From contig SWDT01000567.1 in NCBI GenBank assembly GCA_009193035.1, positions 248,001 to 312,000 of the forward strand: a DNA stretch of 64,000 nt, in the 5' to 3' direction. The first letter of the stretch is position 1. Each line of letters starts with the position of its first letter. The position numbers and the translations under genes are program-made. The DNA is from Halicephalobus mephisto. Taxonomy: Eukaryota; Nematoda; Chromadorea; Rhabditida; Panagrolaimidae. Positions 23,501 through 35,071 of the stretch are shown piece after piece. The notes beneath the pieces were generated by a model. That model was not told the DNA's origin and did not search any database. It was given only the letters and a program-made list of their open reading frames with translations.

Positions 23501-25833
23501 ATTTGAAGTTTAAATATCTTTAACATTTAAATCCCAAAAAACCTTTAATACTTAATCCTGGAAATTCCTAATATTTAAACCTAAAAATGGTTAATATTTA
23601 GCTATAAATAATGCTAATCCTGTGTCGGAACCAGAACTGAATCCGAGTGAATTATGTTCTCCAAGAACTTGCATAACATTGGAAAAGCATGTTACTTTTG
23701 CAGATGAAGAAACTCCTAAGGAAAAAGGTGGAAAATTAAATAATTTTTTGTTATAGTGTTGTGGTGGTGTTGGTGGCGCAATTTTGGTTTTATTTTAACA
23801 ATGTTATTGTAATTGTGATTTTTTAAAAGCTTTTTGTTGTTTTTTTAAAATTATAATTATATATTTTTTATAGAAGAAAGAACTCTAAGAAGTTGGTCGA
23901 ATTTGCAACCACATATTAGAGATGGTCTTAGTAAATATGAAGGTGTTGGAAAAATTACAACTGCATTGCCTACGATGTGGATGGGATTGGAAAATGATTA
24001 CATATATATTCATTCAGGAGTTTCTGAATGGAGGAAGTGCTTAAGAAGAATTAAAATGCCAGATGCTGTATTACATATTTTGTAAGTTTTATTTTTATAA
24101 ATTTATATAGTAATGAGAAGTAAAACTGGTTTTTTGTGGGGTTAGATGTGGTTTTTATGATGGTTTTAATAGTTTTATATATGAAAATTAGTCTTAAAAG
24201 ATGGATAAAGGGATTTAGGTCATGTGTATTGTAATTTAGAAAATCCTAAGTCTGTTTAAAAAAGATGCATTTTTTGAGATTACTTTTAGGTTGTGATTTT
24301 TAGGATTTCTATTAATAGTTTCATATATGAAAATTAATATCAAAGATAAATAGAGGGATTTAGGTCATGTGTATTGTAATTTAGAAAATTGTAAATGTTT
24401 AGGAAGAATGGGGGTCAAAAACACTGATTACGAAACCATTATCGCACGAAATTGAAATTTTAGGCTTATAATTTTTAGAAATTTGTTTCAAGACAATTTC
24501 GTAAAAAGTTGGTATATAATTTTTATAATATATAGTCGATTATGAAATCTGTAGAAAAAGTAAAATTTTAAACTACTTGAACTTCTGGAAATTTGTCTCG
24601 AGACCATTTTGTAAAAAATATTCATATATGAGTTTAATAATAGTGGGATTATTTTAGGCATTATAAAGGTCGTGTGTTTGCTGCATTGGCTAATGGAATG
24701 ATTGCTGTATTTGTGAGGGATTCGGAAGGTGATTGGTCGGATTCAGGATATTATTTAATTAAACTTGGAAAAGCGACGAATTCAGTATGTCATTTGATTA
24801 TTGTTGCTGGAAGAATTTGGGCTGCATACCGTAATTGTATTGTTGTAATTGATCCTAAGGAATTAAGTGTTGAAAGTGCATTTGTGGCACATCCAAGGAA
24901 GGACAGTCAAGTGAGGAATATGGTATGGGTTGGAGATGGAGTATGGTTGTCGGTAAGATTGGATTCGACAATTCGGTTGTATCATGCTCATACTTATCAA
25001 CATTTACAAGATGTGGATATTGAACCTTATATGACGAAGATGTTAGGATCGAATAAGTTGGATTTTTTGCATTTGAGAATAACGTCATTATTGGTTTTAA
25101 ATAGACGTTTGTGGATTGGTACTGGTACAGGTGTTATTATATCTGTACCATTAAGTGAAGAAAATAATACAAAAATAGAAATTCAGAAAAAAGGAACAAG
25201 TGAAGAAGTACGTGGACCAGGCGGTCTTATTCGTGTATATGGTAATCCTAATTCAGAACGTGTTTCTCCTGGATCATTTATTCCATATTGTAATATGGCT
25301 CATGCACAATTGAGTTTTCATGGTCACAAAGATGCAGTTAGATTTTTCTTGCCTGTTCCTGCAGGTAAATTTTTTAAGATAATAGTTTTAAAAATTTAAG
25401 GTTTTTTAAATAATAAGTTTAGAAATTTAGAAATTTTTTAAATAATAGTTTTAGAAAAGTTGAAATTTTTTAAATAGATAGTTTTAAAAATTTAAGGTTT
25501 TTTAAATAATAAGTTTAGAATTTTTGAGATTTTTTAAAATGTTTAAATTTTAAAAAGTTTAAGAAATTTTAATTTTAAAGTTTTGTATTTTTAATGAAAA
25601 TTAAATCTTTGTTTTAATTTTTAATTTTTTTAGATTCAAATCCGGCAATTCTTCGAGAAGCAGATACTAGAAAAATTTTCATGGTTTCTGGAGGTGATGG
25701 TTATATTGATTTCCGATTGGGAGAAGAAGATGATCCTCCGGCAAATGCTAAAGATCAAGTTAGAATTCACGACATGAGTCATCTAATTGTGTGGGAATTA
25801 GAAGTGCCGAATTTGTCAAAACGTGTGTCGTGA
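17549..25833 (+). CDS. unc-16: UNC-16/JIP3-type JNK-interacting scaffold protein
   Basis: Fifteen exons: 17549-17596, 17691-17828, 18695-18974, 19380-19835, 20551-20586, 20712-20729, 20941-21373, 21848-22175, 22284-22442, 22777-23173, 23218-23268, 23602-23727, 23874-24081, 24658-25364, 25634-25833; all joins keep frame, 1194 residues. The N-terminal 160 residues form the RH1 and first coiled coil ([37 protein letters not shown]). A second coiled coil follows around residues 325-465 and the conserved IWDFFAELIGG linker near 468. The C-terminal half is the beta-propeller ([70 protein letters not shown]). JIP3 links kinesin-1, dynein and JNK pathway kinases for axonal vesicle transport. Length fits the family. 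Exons 5 and 6 (36 and 18 nt) are phase-matched and could be skipped. Confidence 0.95.
17833..18000 (+). repeat. 36-bp tandem repeat in unc-16 intron 2
   Basis: AATTCYCCAAAAAA, a TTAAAAAA run and TCCACTTTTCTA recur about every 36 bp, at roughly 17841, 17877, 17913, 17948 and 17983. Confidence 0.8.
19022..19365 (+). repeat. Intronic dispersed repeat, copy in unc-16 intron 3
   Basis: About 340 bp of this 405-bp intron matches intron 7 of the Patched-related gene (about 27885-28230, inverted on this strand, hence sense in both genes). Shared landmarks are TAGTTTCATATATGA, GGGATTTAGGTCATGTGTA, TTAGGAAGAATG, CCGCTCCAGGATAGTTTCG and AATTCGTGATTTTTATAATA near the acceptor. The left half also occurs twice in unc-16 intron 13 (24160-24460). 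Confidence 0.9.
20030..20480. repeat. TATATA-rich degenerate repeat in unc-16 intron 4
   Basis: TATATATTTATATAT and GGRYTTTTATATATA phrases recur every 20-40 bp between about 20060 and 20450. Intron sequence; the open frames in it have no support. Confidence 0.7.
21384..21660 (+). repeat. ~102-bp tandem repeat in unc-16 intron 7
   Basis: AAATTRATTTTTAAGAA recurs at about 21391, 21491 and 21594, followed each time by AAAGTTTTTCRAAATTGA; the first two units continue with TTTTGTGGAATAGT and GATCACATATGTTATTA. Two full units and part of a third. Confidence 0.85.
24160..24460 (+). repeat. Two partial copies of the intronic dispersed repeat, unc-16 intron 13
   Basis: TAGTTTYATATATGAAAATTA and GGGATTTAGGTCATGTGTA occur at about 24170-24245 and again at about 24315-24450. 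The second copy runs on through GAAGAATGGGGGTCAAAAA, which matches the Patched-gene intron copy better than the unc-16 intron 3 copy. Confidence 0.9.
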
Positions 25834-25933
25834 AATGTATTATAAAATTTTTGGGTGTATTACCCTAGTCAATCGTTTTTAATGATTTTAAACATTTTTT
25901 ACTAATGGATGTTTTTTATTATTTTGCATTTAA

Positions 25934-25939
25934 AATAAA
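25934..25939 (+). terminator. Poly(A) signal of unc-16
   Basis: AATAAA 101 bp after the stop codon; another AATAAA lies near 25968. Confidence 0.6.
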
Positions 25940-25979
25940 GAATTCCATTTTTTTGTATTTTTAGAATAAAGATAATTGT

Positions 25980-27059
25980 GGATTATTTTGGTCATTATTT
26001 TGGTGAAAAAAATGAACGAAATTAGTGTTCGTAGTATTGTGCTGTTGTTGAAGTACAAGTTGGTCTCGAAGCGAATAACACAAGAATTTGTTTCTATGTA
26101 ATGTACTGTAAGAAAACGAATATCGCGTTATTGTTGTTTTTGCTTTGGGTTGTACAACAGTTGTTTTTCTATTTCGTAGAATTTATCTTATTTTTTAAAA
26201 AATATTTTTTTGTAGTTAAATTAACTTGATATTTCAGTTAAATAAGAAAAATTAATTTAAAAAGAATTCCGAAATTAGTGCAGATCGAAAAAAAAAATGA
26301 GGAACAGACGTCGCTGGAGGATAACTGTCGTAGAGCCTCTGCTTTGTGGTCCAACCCTTTAGTAAGACTTGTCATTATCGGTGATTCCTATCTTCTCATG
26401 TTATTAAGGACCAACTTAGGAATACAATAGTTAGAGTAAGGGTGTATGATGTACAGCATGATTTTTATTTTGGGAGTACTGTAGTTTGGCAAGGAATCAG
26501 GATATCCGAAATAGAAGGTTTAAAAGTATCGATGGTTGACATTGTAGAGGATATTTCGAGTTTTAGGAATATATAGTAGTTTGATATTACAGTACAATGA
26601 AACAAGTTACAACTCATAACTGCAAAATCCTAAATTATACTGTATGTGTCTTTCAGATGTCATAACTTCCAAAGTAGAGTCTTCAGAGATACCTTTGATC
26701 TTCTAAATTGTAGAAGATATTCTAGGAATTTCAATAATGCACGGTACTTTTTTATTTGTGAATTCTCAAACAAAGTAAAACCAATAGTTTCGAAATCATG
26801 GGTTGTACCGTACTTAATCCCCACGACTAATATTAGATATACGTTAGTTACACCCAGTCTAGGATATCTTTGGAAACCTTTCGACAACCTACAGTACCCC
26901 CTGTTACTGTATAATAGAACAAATTACAGTATCTTAGAGTACAAACTACACAGTATGTACTTAGTTTTTACAGTTTTTTATCCATTACTAAAATTATTTT
27001 CAAAAATAACTTTATCCGTATTTTCGATGATAAACTGTCAGATATGTTAAAATCTAATC
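25980..27059. other. Intergenic between convergent genes
   Basis: Lies between the ends of unc-16 and the Patched-related gene. Repeated TACTGTA and TACAGTA phrases, and TGTAGARGATATT with following TTTC at about 26545 and 26710. Open frames at 26646-27050 (+) and 26660-26887 (-) overlap each other in opposite directions and have no family features, so no gene is called. Confidence 0.5.
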
Positions 27060-30000
27060 TCAAAAATCCTCATCGGTCTGGCTGGAAAACGAACTAGTAG
27101 TTGTCGGCCTTTCCTCGATTTCCTCGACATAATTCGATAAATAACAATTCATTCGTTTATTTACTTTTTGCATCTGAAAAAAATTTATTTTTATAATACA
27201 AAAAAACTAATTTCCAATATATAAAAAAATAAGTTACTTTTAATATAAAAAACTAATTCTTAATTTATAAAAAAACTCAATTTTTAATTTATAAAAAAAA
27301 CCCAATTTTTAAATTATAAAAAATTTAATTATTTTCAATATAAAAAACCCAATTTTTAAATTATAAAAAATTTAATTATTTTCAATATAAAAAACCCAAT
27401 TTTTAAATTATAAAAAATTTAATTATTTTCAATATAAAAAATCCAATTTTTAATTTATAAAAAACTTAATTATTTTTAATATAAAAAACTCAATTTTTAA
27501 ATTATAAAAAACTTAATTATTTTTAATATAAAAAACTTACAGTAGCGATGTCGACAGTTCTGTTTCTGAAGTAGACTTCGGGCATAGCGTTTTCAATTGC
27601 GTTGGATTCATACGGTTCCATATATTCAGAATCCGGAAGAACTGCTGCCAGAAGCACTGGCAGAAAAAAAGTAGCGTGAACAAATCCTATCGTAACGACG
27701 AATATGACCGTGATGACGAAAGTTCTAATCATATAAGAAGGGACAATCCCCAGGATGGCGACTCCGACGATGGTGCTCGTCGTTGCTTGAAAAAGTGGAT
27801 ACGTTATCATTCGCAAACCTTGTTCTATTCTGTTTATCTGCTGGATCAGAAAGTGATAAGTAACATGAGCTGAAATTTTACATCAAGATTATTATAAAAA
27901 TCACGAATTTTTGTGAAATTTTTTCAATGAAAATCTCCAAGTTTTTAGAAACCAAAGTTGCCTAAAATTTTGGTTTTACATAGATTACTTCATAACGAAT
28001 CACATGTTGTAGAAATGATATATGAATTTCTCTACGAAACTATCCTGGAGCGGATTTTCAAAATCTAAAAATTGAAAAAAAATAAAATTTCAATTTCGCG
28101 CGATAGTGGTTTCGTAATCAGTGTTTTTGACCCCCATTCTTCCTAAACATTTACAATTTTCTAAATTACAATACACATGACCTAAATCCCTCTATTTATC
28201 TTTGATATTAATTTTCATATATGAAACTATTAATAGAAACCCTAAAAACCATATTCAACATTATTGAAAAAAGATTTCTTTTATATTTAAAAAATAAAAC
28301 TTACTGGCGAAATCGACACTGAAACCTATACTCATCACAATCGTAATCATGGAGATAATATCCAATCTCGTTTTGGAGGCGGATAAAGCTCCGATTACGC
28401 CAACGTTGATGGAAACGATACAGAGAGTGATGGTCAGAGCACTTATCGGTCTCGGAATCAACAACGCTGACACAAGAAGCATGACGCCGATGGCTATTAT
28501 CACATTCATAACGACGTTGTTCATCGTGACCGTCTGCTGGTCTACAAGAAGAAAACTGAAAAAATCACATAAAAACAAAAAATAAAAATTTCGTGCGAAA
28601 TAATTCTGATGTGAATTTTCAGAAATGCTCAGAAACTCAAGTAGCCTAAAATTTCAGTTTCGCAATCTTAAGTAATTTCGTAATTAATTTCTTTGAAATA
28701 TTTTTTCTAAATAAATCTAGAAGTTTTTAAATTGAAATATATAGTGCCTAACTCTATGTGCATATTTTAGGATTAATTTTCATATATGAAATTTTTCATA
28801 AACATCTTAAAAACTTCTGAATTCAAATATATAAATTACCTAACCTTATGTCTATCTTCTAAAGTTAATTTTCATATATCAAACTCTTAACTAACATCTT
28901 AAAAACATCTAAATTAGGGTGCCTAACCCTATGTGCATATTTTAGGATTAATTTCCATATATCAAATTCTTAACTAATATTTTAGAAATAACAACTCCGA
29001 AGTACCTCATTGGAAACGATTTTTCGTACATTTATGGTAAAAAAACAATTACCTAGTGTCATATGGAAATCCTTCTAACCCACTGGCGGCGAATACTTGT
29101 CTCAAGTAGTAAGCCCTAGGGCCATCGTTGACCGGTCCTAGTTTCCTCACCCGCATGACCATCTTGATTGCAGTGATATATCCAGTTTTGTTGAAATGGA
29201 TATCGCTTCTGAATTTAGAATAAACGGGATTCTCGAGGAAGTGGATCAAAGCCCGCATGAAGGATCTCTCATCAGATATAGATGTATTCTGTCCTGGCAG
29301 AAAGCTTTTTTCAAAGGACTCTAGCCAGAATTCAGCCTTGGAAGCGTAGGGACCGCTGAAAAATGCTTCAGTAATGAAAATCGATATATGAATATTTAAA
29401 AAAATTGGTATATAAATCTTTTAAAAAGTCGATATATGAATATTTAAAATTGATATATGAATCTCTTAAAAAGTTGATATATGAACCTTCAAAATTGATA
29501 TATGGAAATTACCTTGTAAGATTGTCATAAAGTGAAATTAGAGTTTTCCTAGATTCTGGCTCGTATATATGCATGTCATGAGTTTTAACAATGGCGAAAC
29601 AGAAGGCTCCGTAATCCGAGAAAAAATCCTCCTGAGCCGCTAATTCCTTCGACACGAAAGAGCCGTCCGGAGTGAGTAACTTCAGATCCAGGCCCAGAGG
29701 CAACTGAAGCAAATAATGGACGGATAGGACCAGATATCCTATGTAGATTACCAAAGTCAGGATTTTCACACTCCAATGAGAAAAACAATCAGCAATGACG
29801 GTGTAAACATCGCGGGATTTGAGGACGATGGGGAGTTTCCTTTTAGGGACAGATACGCAACAAAAAGACCGAAAAAATCCGTCTGTTGGATCCCTGTCCC
29901 GGAGTTTACAGCATCCAAGCCAATGTCGATTAGCGATTTCACGACGACAATGGAGGGTCATCACGGCCATCAGGAAGGTTATCTGATAAAAAAACATAAA

Positions 30001-33000
30001 TGCAACGGCCAAAGCGCAATAAGTACAGAATACTCCTAAAAAGTAAAAAATCATTAAAAATTTTAAAAAATAACAATCACATTTAACTTATTCCGTTCAA
30101 AATAGAAAAGGAATTGAGTTTTAATATATGAATAAAGCTAACTAAGATGGATTTTAAAAACTTAGTTGGGGATTTTAGGATACCGGAGCAAGAGTATTAG
30201 ATTAGATTTTTTTAAGTTCTTCATATAAAATTTCTAAGATTTCTACCACGAACTAGTTTTTAAAAATTAAATAACGAAATTTATATATAATTTTGAAGAT
30301 TTCGAAATCTTAAAATAAATCCTATATCCTATCCTTAAAAATTCCATATATGAAAACACATAAAAACTTTTAAAAAATACTTGCTACTAATTTCATATAA
30401 AATTTCTAAGATTTCTACTACAAATTAATTCTTAAGAAATCAAATAACGAAATTTATATATAATTTTGAAGATTTCGAAATCTTAAAAGTAATACATCCT
30501 ATATCTTATCCTTAAAAATCCCATATATGAAAACCCTTAAATTTTTTAACTATAAATTTTACAACTTTATTATATGAAAAAATTTCAGAATTTAAGATGC
30601 TTTTCGTTTAAATTTTCGATTTTTTCTAAAATATTGTTCGTAAAAAATCAGCTAGTGAAATTTAAAATTTAAAAATTTACAATTTCAAAAAAAAAACAAA
30701 TTTTAAAACTTTATAAATTATAAATTATAAAATTTATTAAATCTTAAATGTTATTTTTGATATTTTCACATATGAAAATACTAAAAAATTAATTTTTTAT
30801 CGATTTTATGAAATTTCAGAATCAAATGCAGATTCTGAAGTTCAGAAAAACCACTTTTGGGATACTGTAATTTCGTAAAAATATATAAAAATAAACATAC
30901 GAACTGCGATGAAATCGGACAAGGATCCAATGGCGAAGGACAATCCGTCGGTCAAGGATGTGATAAACAACGAAATCGAGACTTCTGTGATCGCAGAAAC
31001 CAAAATAGCGTCGCTCTCGACGGATTTTCTAGGACGATATCCGTGAGGCAAATGTTCGATTTTCATTCTCCAACTTTTCAGCATCAAGAACATATTATCT
31101 ACTCCGATAGCTGCAAATAATAATTACATTATTTCGAAAATTAAAATTACCACAAACTGGTCCCAAAACGAAATTTCTAAAACTTTCCATTCAGGACCGA
31201 AAATTATAAAATTTAGAACTTATATGATTTTACAAGAACTGATGAATAATCAAAAACTAGTTTCTTACTAAATAATCTTAACGTTACTTTTTAGACGTTG
31301 TAATAGTCTAAAATTACGATTTTGTAAAAGTTATTTTATAATCTTATACGATTTCGAAATTTTCTAGAAATATACTCCTTTTAGGTAGCATTAGGAACTT
31401 CTAAATGAGGGTACATAAGGTATCTAACCCTGTGTTTGTCTTCTAAGTTTAATTTTCATATATGAAATTTTTCATAAACATCTTAGAAACTTCTAAATTC
31501 AAATATATAAATTACCTAACCTTATGTCTATCTTCTAAAGTTAATTTTCATATATGAAATTCTTAACTAATATCTTAAAAGCCTCCTAATTAAGATATAT
31601 AAATTACCCAATCTTCTATCTTTCGAAATCAACTTTGATATATAAAAATATTAATAAAAATCACAACTATCGCTACAGTATTTCAGTAAATATAGCTTTT
31701 TAATTTTCTAAAATAAAATAATAAAAACTTACAAATGATCAGAAATGGCATAATCAATGTCATGTGAAGAAATGGATACCGTAAGAAAATCAACGTTGCT
31801 GAAGCGGATAAAACCGCGATCGTGGCGTTGAACATGGCCGCTAATCCGATGAACGGCTGGGATCTCACGGAATCCGAGACAGAACAGATAATCATGCAAA
31901 ATACTATAAGGACAACAATCATCCAAGGCATATACGGTAGAAGGAGCTAGAAAATCAAATGATTTCATAAAATAAAATTTAATTTCAAAAAATGTTGTTT
32001 TTTGGAATTTTTGAATTCGCGCGCAAAGAGAGAGAAAAGTACAAAAATGGCAAAAGTGGAAAATCAGACAAATCGACTCTCGCTCTCTCAGTATGTACTT
32101 TTTTTTCTTTTTACCTAAATTTTTTATTTTTCAACAAATCTTCGAATTCCGTGTTTAAAAACTCTTTAAAATGCTTATTTTTTATTTTCATGATGATTTG
32201 AAATGAATTATAATCAACAAATCTCCAAATTTCGCGTTTGGGTGATTTTGAAGAACTTAATTCTTATTTTGACGATAATATAGAATTATATAAAGCTTTT
32301 AAAAACTTCATAACTTCGCATTGAGAAAATTTTATAGAAATTTCGGTTTTTGTAATATTTTTAGAGATCTAACCTCTCCGTTTCGCTCCATTTCCTCTGC
32401 CAGAGCACTGGACGAGGTGTAGTAAATTGTTGCATTTTCAATTTTCAATCCAGCAACTGTTTTCAAAAATTCATGAATCCAGTCATTGGCAGCTTCGTCT
32501 TCGTCAAGGATGTAAGCCAATCTCATCACCCCGGCTCTGGCGATTCGTTTGTTACCGTACTTGTCGCTTCTGGATTTGACGGTTTCGACATCGCCGAAGA
32601 TCACGGCATTGTCTACAGTAGTATTTCCGAATTTCAACATGGGATATCGGGCCAGGAACGGGACGGTCAACAAAGGCTCGCTGTCCTCGAGGGCGAACAG
32701 GACAGGGTGCTGGGTACAGGTGGCATCCAGGGACACTCGGTAACAAACAGAAGAAAAATTTTTTCCATTTACAGTAATTTTTAAAATTTTTTTATGAAGA
32801 TCAGAAATGGCTAATAGATGTTCTGGATTTAGTACATTTTTTTCAGCAGATGTAGATTGATATAAAAAATATGCAAATTTCGAACCGAACAAGGAGTAAC
32901 TGTCCCTCAGGGCATCTCTAGGAGGAAATAACTCAATCATATCATGGAAGTCAACCAGGGATTCCATGTTGTCTGGCAAGAACATCTCGAGACTCTGTTT

Positions 33001-33240
33001 TGTCTCATTTAATTCAAAATCATAAAAAGCAAGAAAAATCAAACCAGAAGTAAGTAGTAACGGAAATATCAAAAAAACAAGAGGCCACCGAGTGACTAAT
33101 TGAGTTTCCCACTGAAATTTAAAATTTAAAAATAAAATTTAAAAAATTTTAAGCTAAAAAAATAAAATTTAAAAATTTTTTAAATATTGAAAAATCAACA
33201 TTACCTCAAAAAGTTGGGAAACTTTAGAATGCAATCCCAT
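27060..33240 (-). CDS. Patched-related (PTR) membrane protein with sterol-sensing domain
   Basis: Nine exons on the minus strand: 33205-33240, 32374-33111, 31733-31946, 30901-31110, 29513-30035, 29053-29355, 28305-28555, 27541-27869, 27060-27173; 905 residues, all phases agree. Architecture is that of nematode PTR proteins: a first membrane helix (residues about 20-40), a large outer loop with Cys and N-glycosylation sites, then the sterol-sensing block ([53 protein letters not shown]), a Cys-rich inner loop, a second outer loop, and a final five-helix group ([37 protein letters not shown]). PTR proteins belong to the RND family and act in moulting, cuticle and vesicle traffic. I cannot assign the exact C. 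elegans orthologue. The start is the first Met after an in-frame stop. Confidence 0.9.
27190..27535 (-). repeat. 47-bp tandem repeat in PTR intron 8
   Basis: CCCAATTTTTAAATTATAAA recurs at 27301, 27348 and 27395 (period 47), with slightly changed units on both sides, about seven in all. It fills nearly the whole intron next to the last exon. Confidence 0.85.
27885..28245 (-). repeat. Intronic dispersed repeat, copy in PTR intron 7
   Basis: Reads in the sense of the PTR gene; near-identical to unc-16 intron 3 (19022-19365). The matched block ends at nearly the same distance from the 3' splice site in both introns. Confidence 0.9.
28740..29010 (-). repeat. CATATATGAAA-rich intron DNA (PTR intron 6)
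   Basis: Three units of about 75-115 bp, each containing TTAATTTYCATATAT, CTAACYYTATGTSYAT and CTTAAAAACWTCT. Related units recur in PTR intron 3 (31390-31640) and on a smaller scale at 29370-29510. Confidence 0.7.
30223..30545 (-). repeat. ~172-bp direct duplication in PTR intron 4
   Basis: TCATATAAAATTTCTAAGAT starts at 30221 and again at about 30393; both copies continue through AACGAAATTTATATATAA and ATTTCGAAATCTTAAAA to a CCATATATGAAAAC end. Confidence 0.85.
31990..32300 (-). repeat. Dispersed repeat of the 1261-1732 family inside PTR intron 2
   Basis: Inverted relative to the copy at 1261, so it runs in the PTR sense. Contains GAATTCGCGCGCAAA, AAATCGACTCTCGCTCTCTC and TTTTTACCTAAATTTT on the plus strand. 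More diverged than the copies at 1261 and 15780. Confidence 0.8.
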
Positions 33241-34310
33241 TTCATAATATTCATGAGTTATTCAGGTGGATTTGAGAACTTCTAAGAAAAATTCATTTCT
33301 CACTCGAATCCTACTATTGTGGAAATTGTAAATGACCGAGTTCCTTGACGGCCGGAAAATGGATCATGCGCGGTCGGATGGAATTCGAAGTAATTATTTC
33401 CAAACCCGCGACATTGAACGTGACGGAACAATATATCTGGTTGATAATCGTAATTTAGTCTACTTTATACTATTGAACGGTGCAAGCTACGATCACCACC
33501 ACCGCTCTTGGGACTATATAACCTTCCTTTTTTCGAATAAAAGCATCAGATCGAAAAAACAAGAACTGTTAGTTCTAGTTTAACTATAATAACTATCAAA
33601 ACTTAAAATCGCGCCTCTAATTAGATAATCTCGGTACGATTACCGTACCCTTACAAGGTTTTTTTTGTTGTGTTAATGTTCATTATATATAGAAGATAGT
33701 AATTTGTACGTTCTAATAGACTCAAGCATCTCTTTCTACGACAAGTCACAATAATAACGTCCTTCAAAAAATCAATATTAAATAAATTGTACTTAATTCA
33801 AAACATATTACAACTCATAAATTTTAAGTTATCGATTGCGAATTGACATACAGTAACAAAAAAGCACTGTACAGAATGTTAAATAAAAATCATTTTTTTA
33901 AGTTAAAAGACTGAATTTTAATGTATAACTAAGATGTCAAGGATCTATCTTCGGATATTAAAGTTACTCCACAGACAACTGGATTAAATTCCACAAAATT
34001 TTTCGAGGAATTTTCAGGAAGATTTTAGAATTCAAAAAAAATTCATAACTGTTGGGACAGAAAACTAGAAAGAAAGGACTTGGAGCGATAGTCCAAATAT
34101 CAAGGGGTGTGGAATACTGTAGGATATAAGTGACACTCAGCTGTATTTTGTGAAACAATATATAATAATTGTATCTGTGTCTTATTGTACTAGTACAGAT
34201 TATTAAAATACTTCTGTTTTCTATCCTAACAATAACTAATCTTTCATACTTGAAGTTTGTAGAAAATTCAAATGTTCTTTTTAAATGCATTTTATAATAG
34301 AATCAAGTAC
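33241..34310. promoter_or_regulatory. Upstream region of the PTR gene
   Basis: Presumed promoter side of the minus-strand PTR gene. A less AT-rich block at 33330-33560 contains an open frame on the plus strand without recognisable features. A phrase at 33635-33680 (ACGATTACCGTACCC, TTACAAGGTTT, GTTGTGT) resembles one upstream of the VWA paralogue at 46034-46075. Confidence 0.35.
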
Positions 34311-35071
34311 TCATTATACGATGATACGATTGTCGAGGACTTGAATTAACAGTAGTTGCCGCCGTTGCTGAAAAGAGTATGATTAATAATGGTTGAAGTT
34401 AGATTAAGGGATTCACTCACGTGTAGGCATTGAAGATTTTGTCGGTGAAGGCCTGGGCGAAGGCCCCGGTGTAGTCTGCTTGAGTGGCGGAGGTCAGAAC
34501 ACATCCAGTGTTGTTCCCGACCAATTGCTGGAGGGCATTCGAGTTCGAGCCGTTTCCCTGGTAAGAGATGGCCACAATTTTGTAATCTCCAGTAGCGAGA
34601 ATTACAGAAGCTTGTTGGATGGTTGGTGGTGGATTGGGAACGCTGTTAGTAGTGATGTAGACGAGGACATGATTTTGAGTAGTGTTTCTGTATCCGCTTC
34701 CTCTGAATTCGGAGCCATAGTAATTTTTAATGTCTGAAGGAGAGCCGATTGGCCGGTTCCTGAATTTGAGGCGTCTGATGGGTAAGCGTTATTGAGAGCA
34801 TTTCCGAGGTCCTACTATTAATGCCGTTGAAAGCACTGTCTTGTAGTGGGAATCCTTGATCATCTCCATAAAGAGAGAACAGACTCACTTGGACACCTTT
34901 CTGGTAACCGACATTGAATTGATTCAATGCATTGAGGATGAAAGTTCTAGAATCTTGGAACTGAGCTGCAGAGACTGCTGTAGACACATCAAAGATGAAA
35001 ACAACATCCGCAATAACTGGATAGTATTTGCTCGTGGTTGTTGTCGTCGTTTGTCCTGGAGAAGTTGATCC
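34311..35071 (-). repeat. 760-bp tract near-identical to 43602-44364
   Basis: Covers the terminal VWA region, the small last intron, the last exon (here 34346-34367) and 3' flank. Against the second copy I count about two dozen substitutions plus a 3-base insertion near 34625, a 1-base loss near 34710 and a 4-base loss near 34813. Similarity stops abruptly at both ends. Confidence 0.9.
34346..34726 (-). pseudogene. Out-of-frame remnant of the terminal VWA and last exon
   Basis: Downstream of the premature stop the sequence still encodes, in other frames, the end of the VWA domain seen intact in the paralogue, a donor at about 34421, and the last exon with its TAA. Either the frameshifts are real and the protein is shortened by about 110 residues, or they are sequence errors. 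Confidence 0.7.

Noticed and set aside
26646..27050. 134-codon plus-strand frame after unc-16
   Set aside because: Repeat-like DNA with TACTGTA phrases, an opposite frame of similar quality, and no start context or splice sites.
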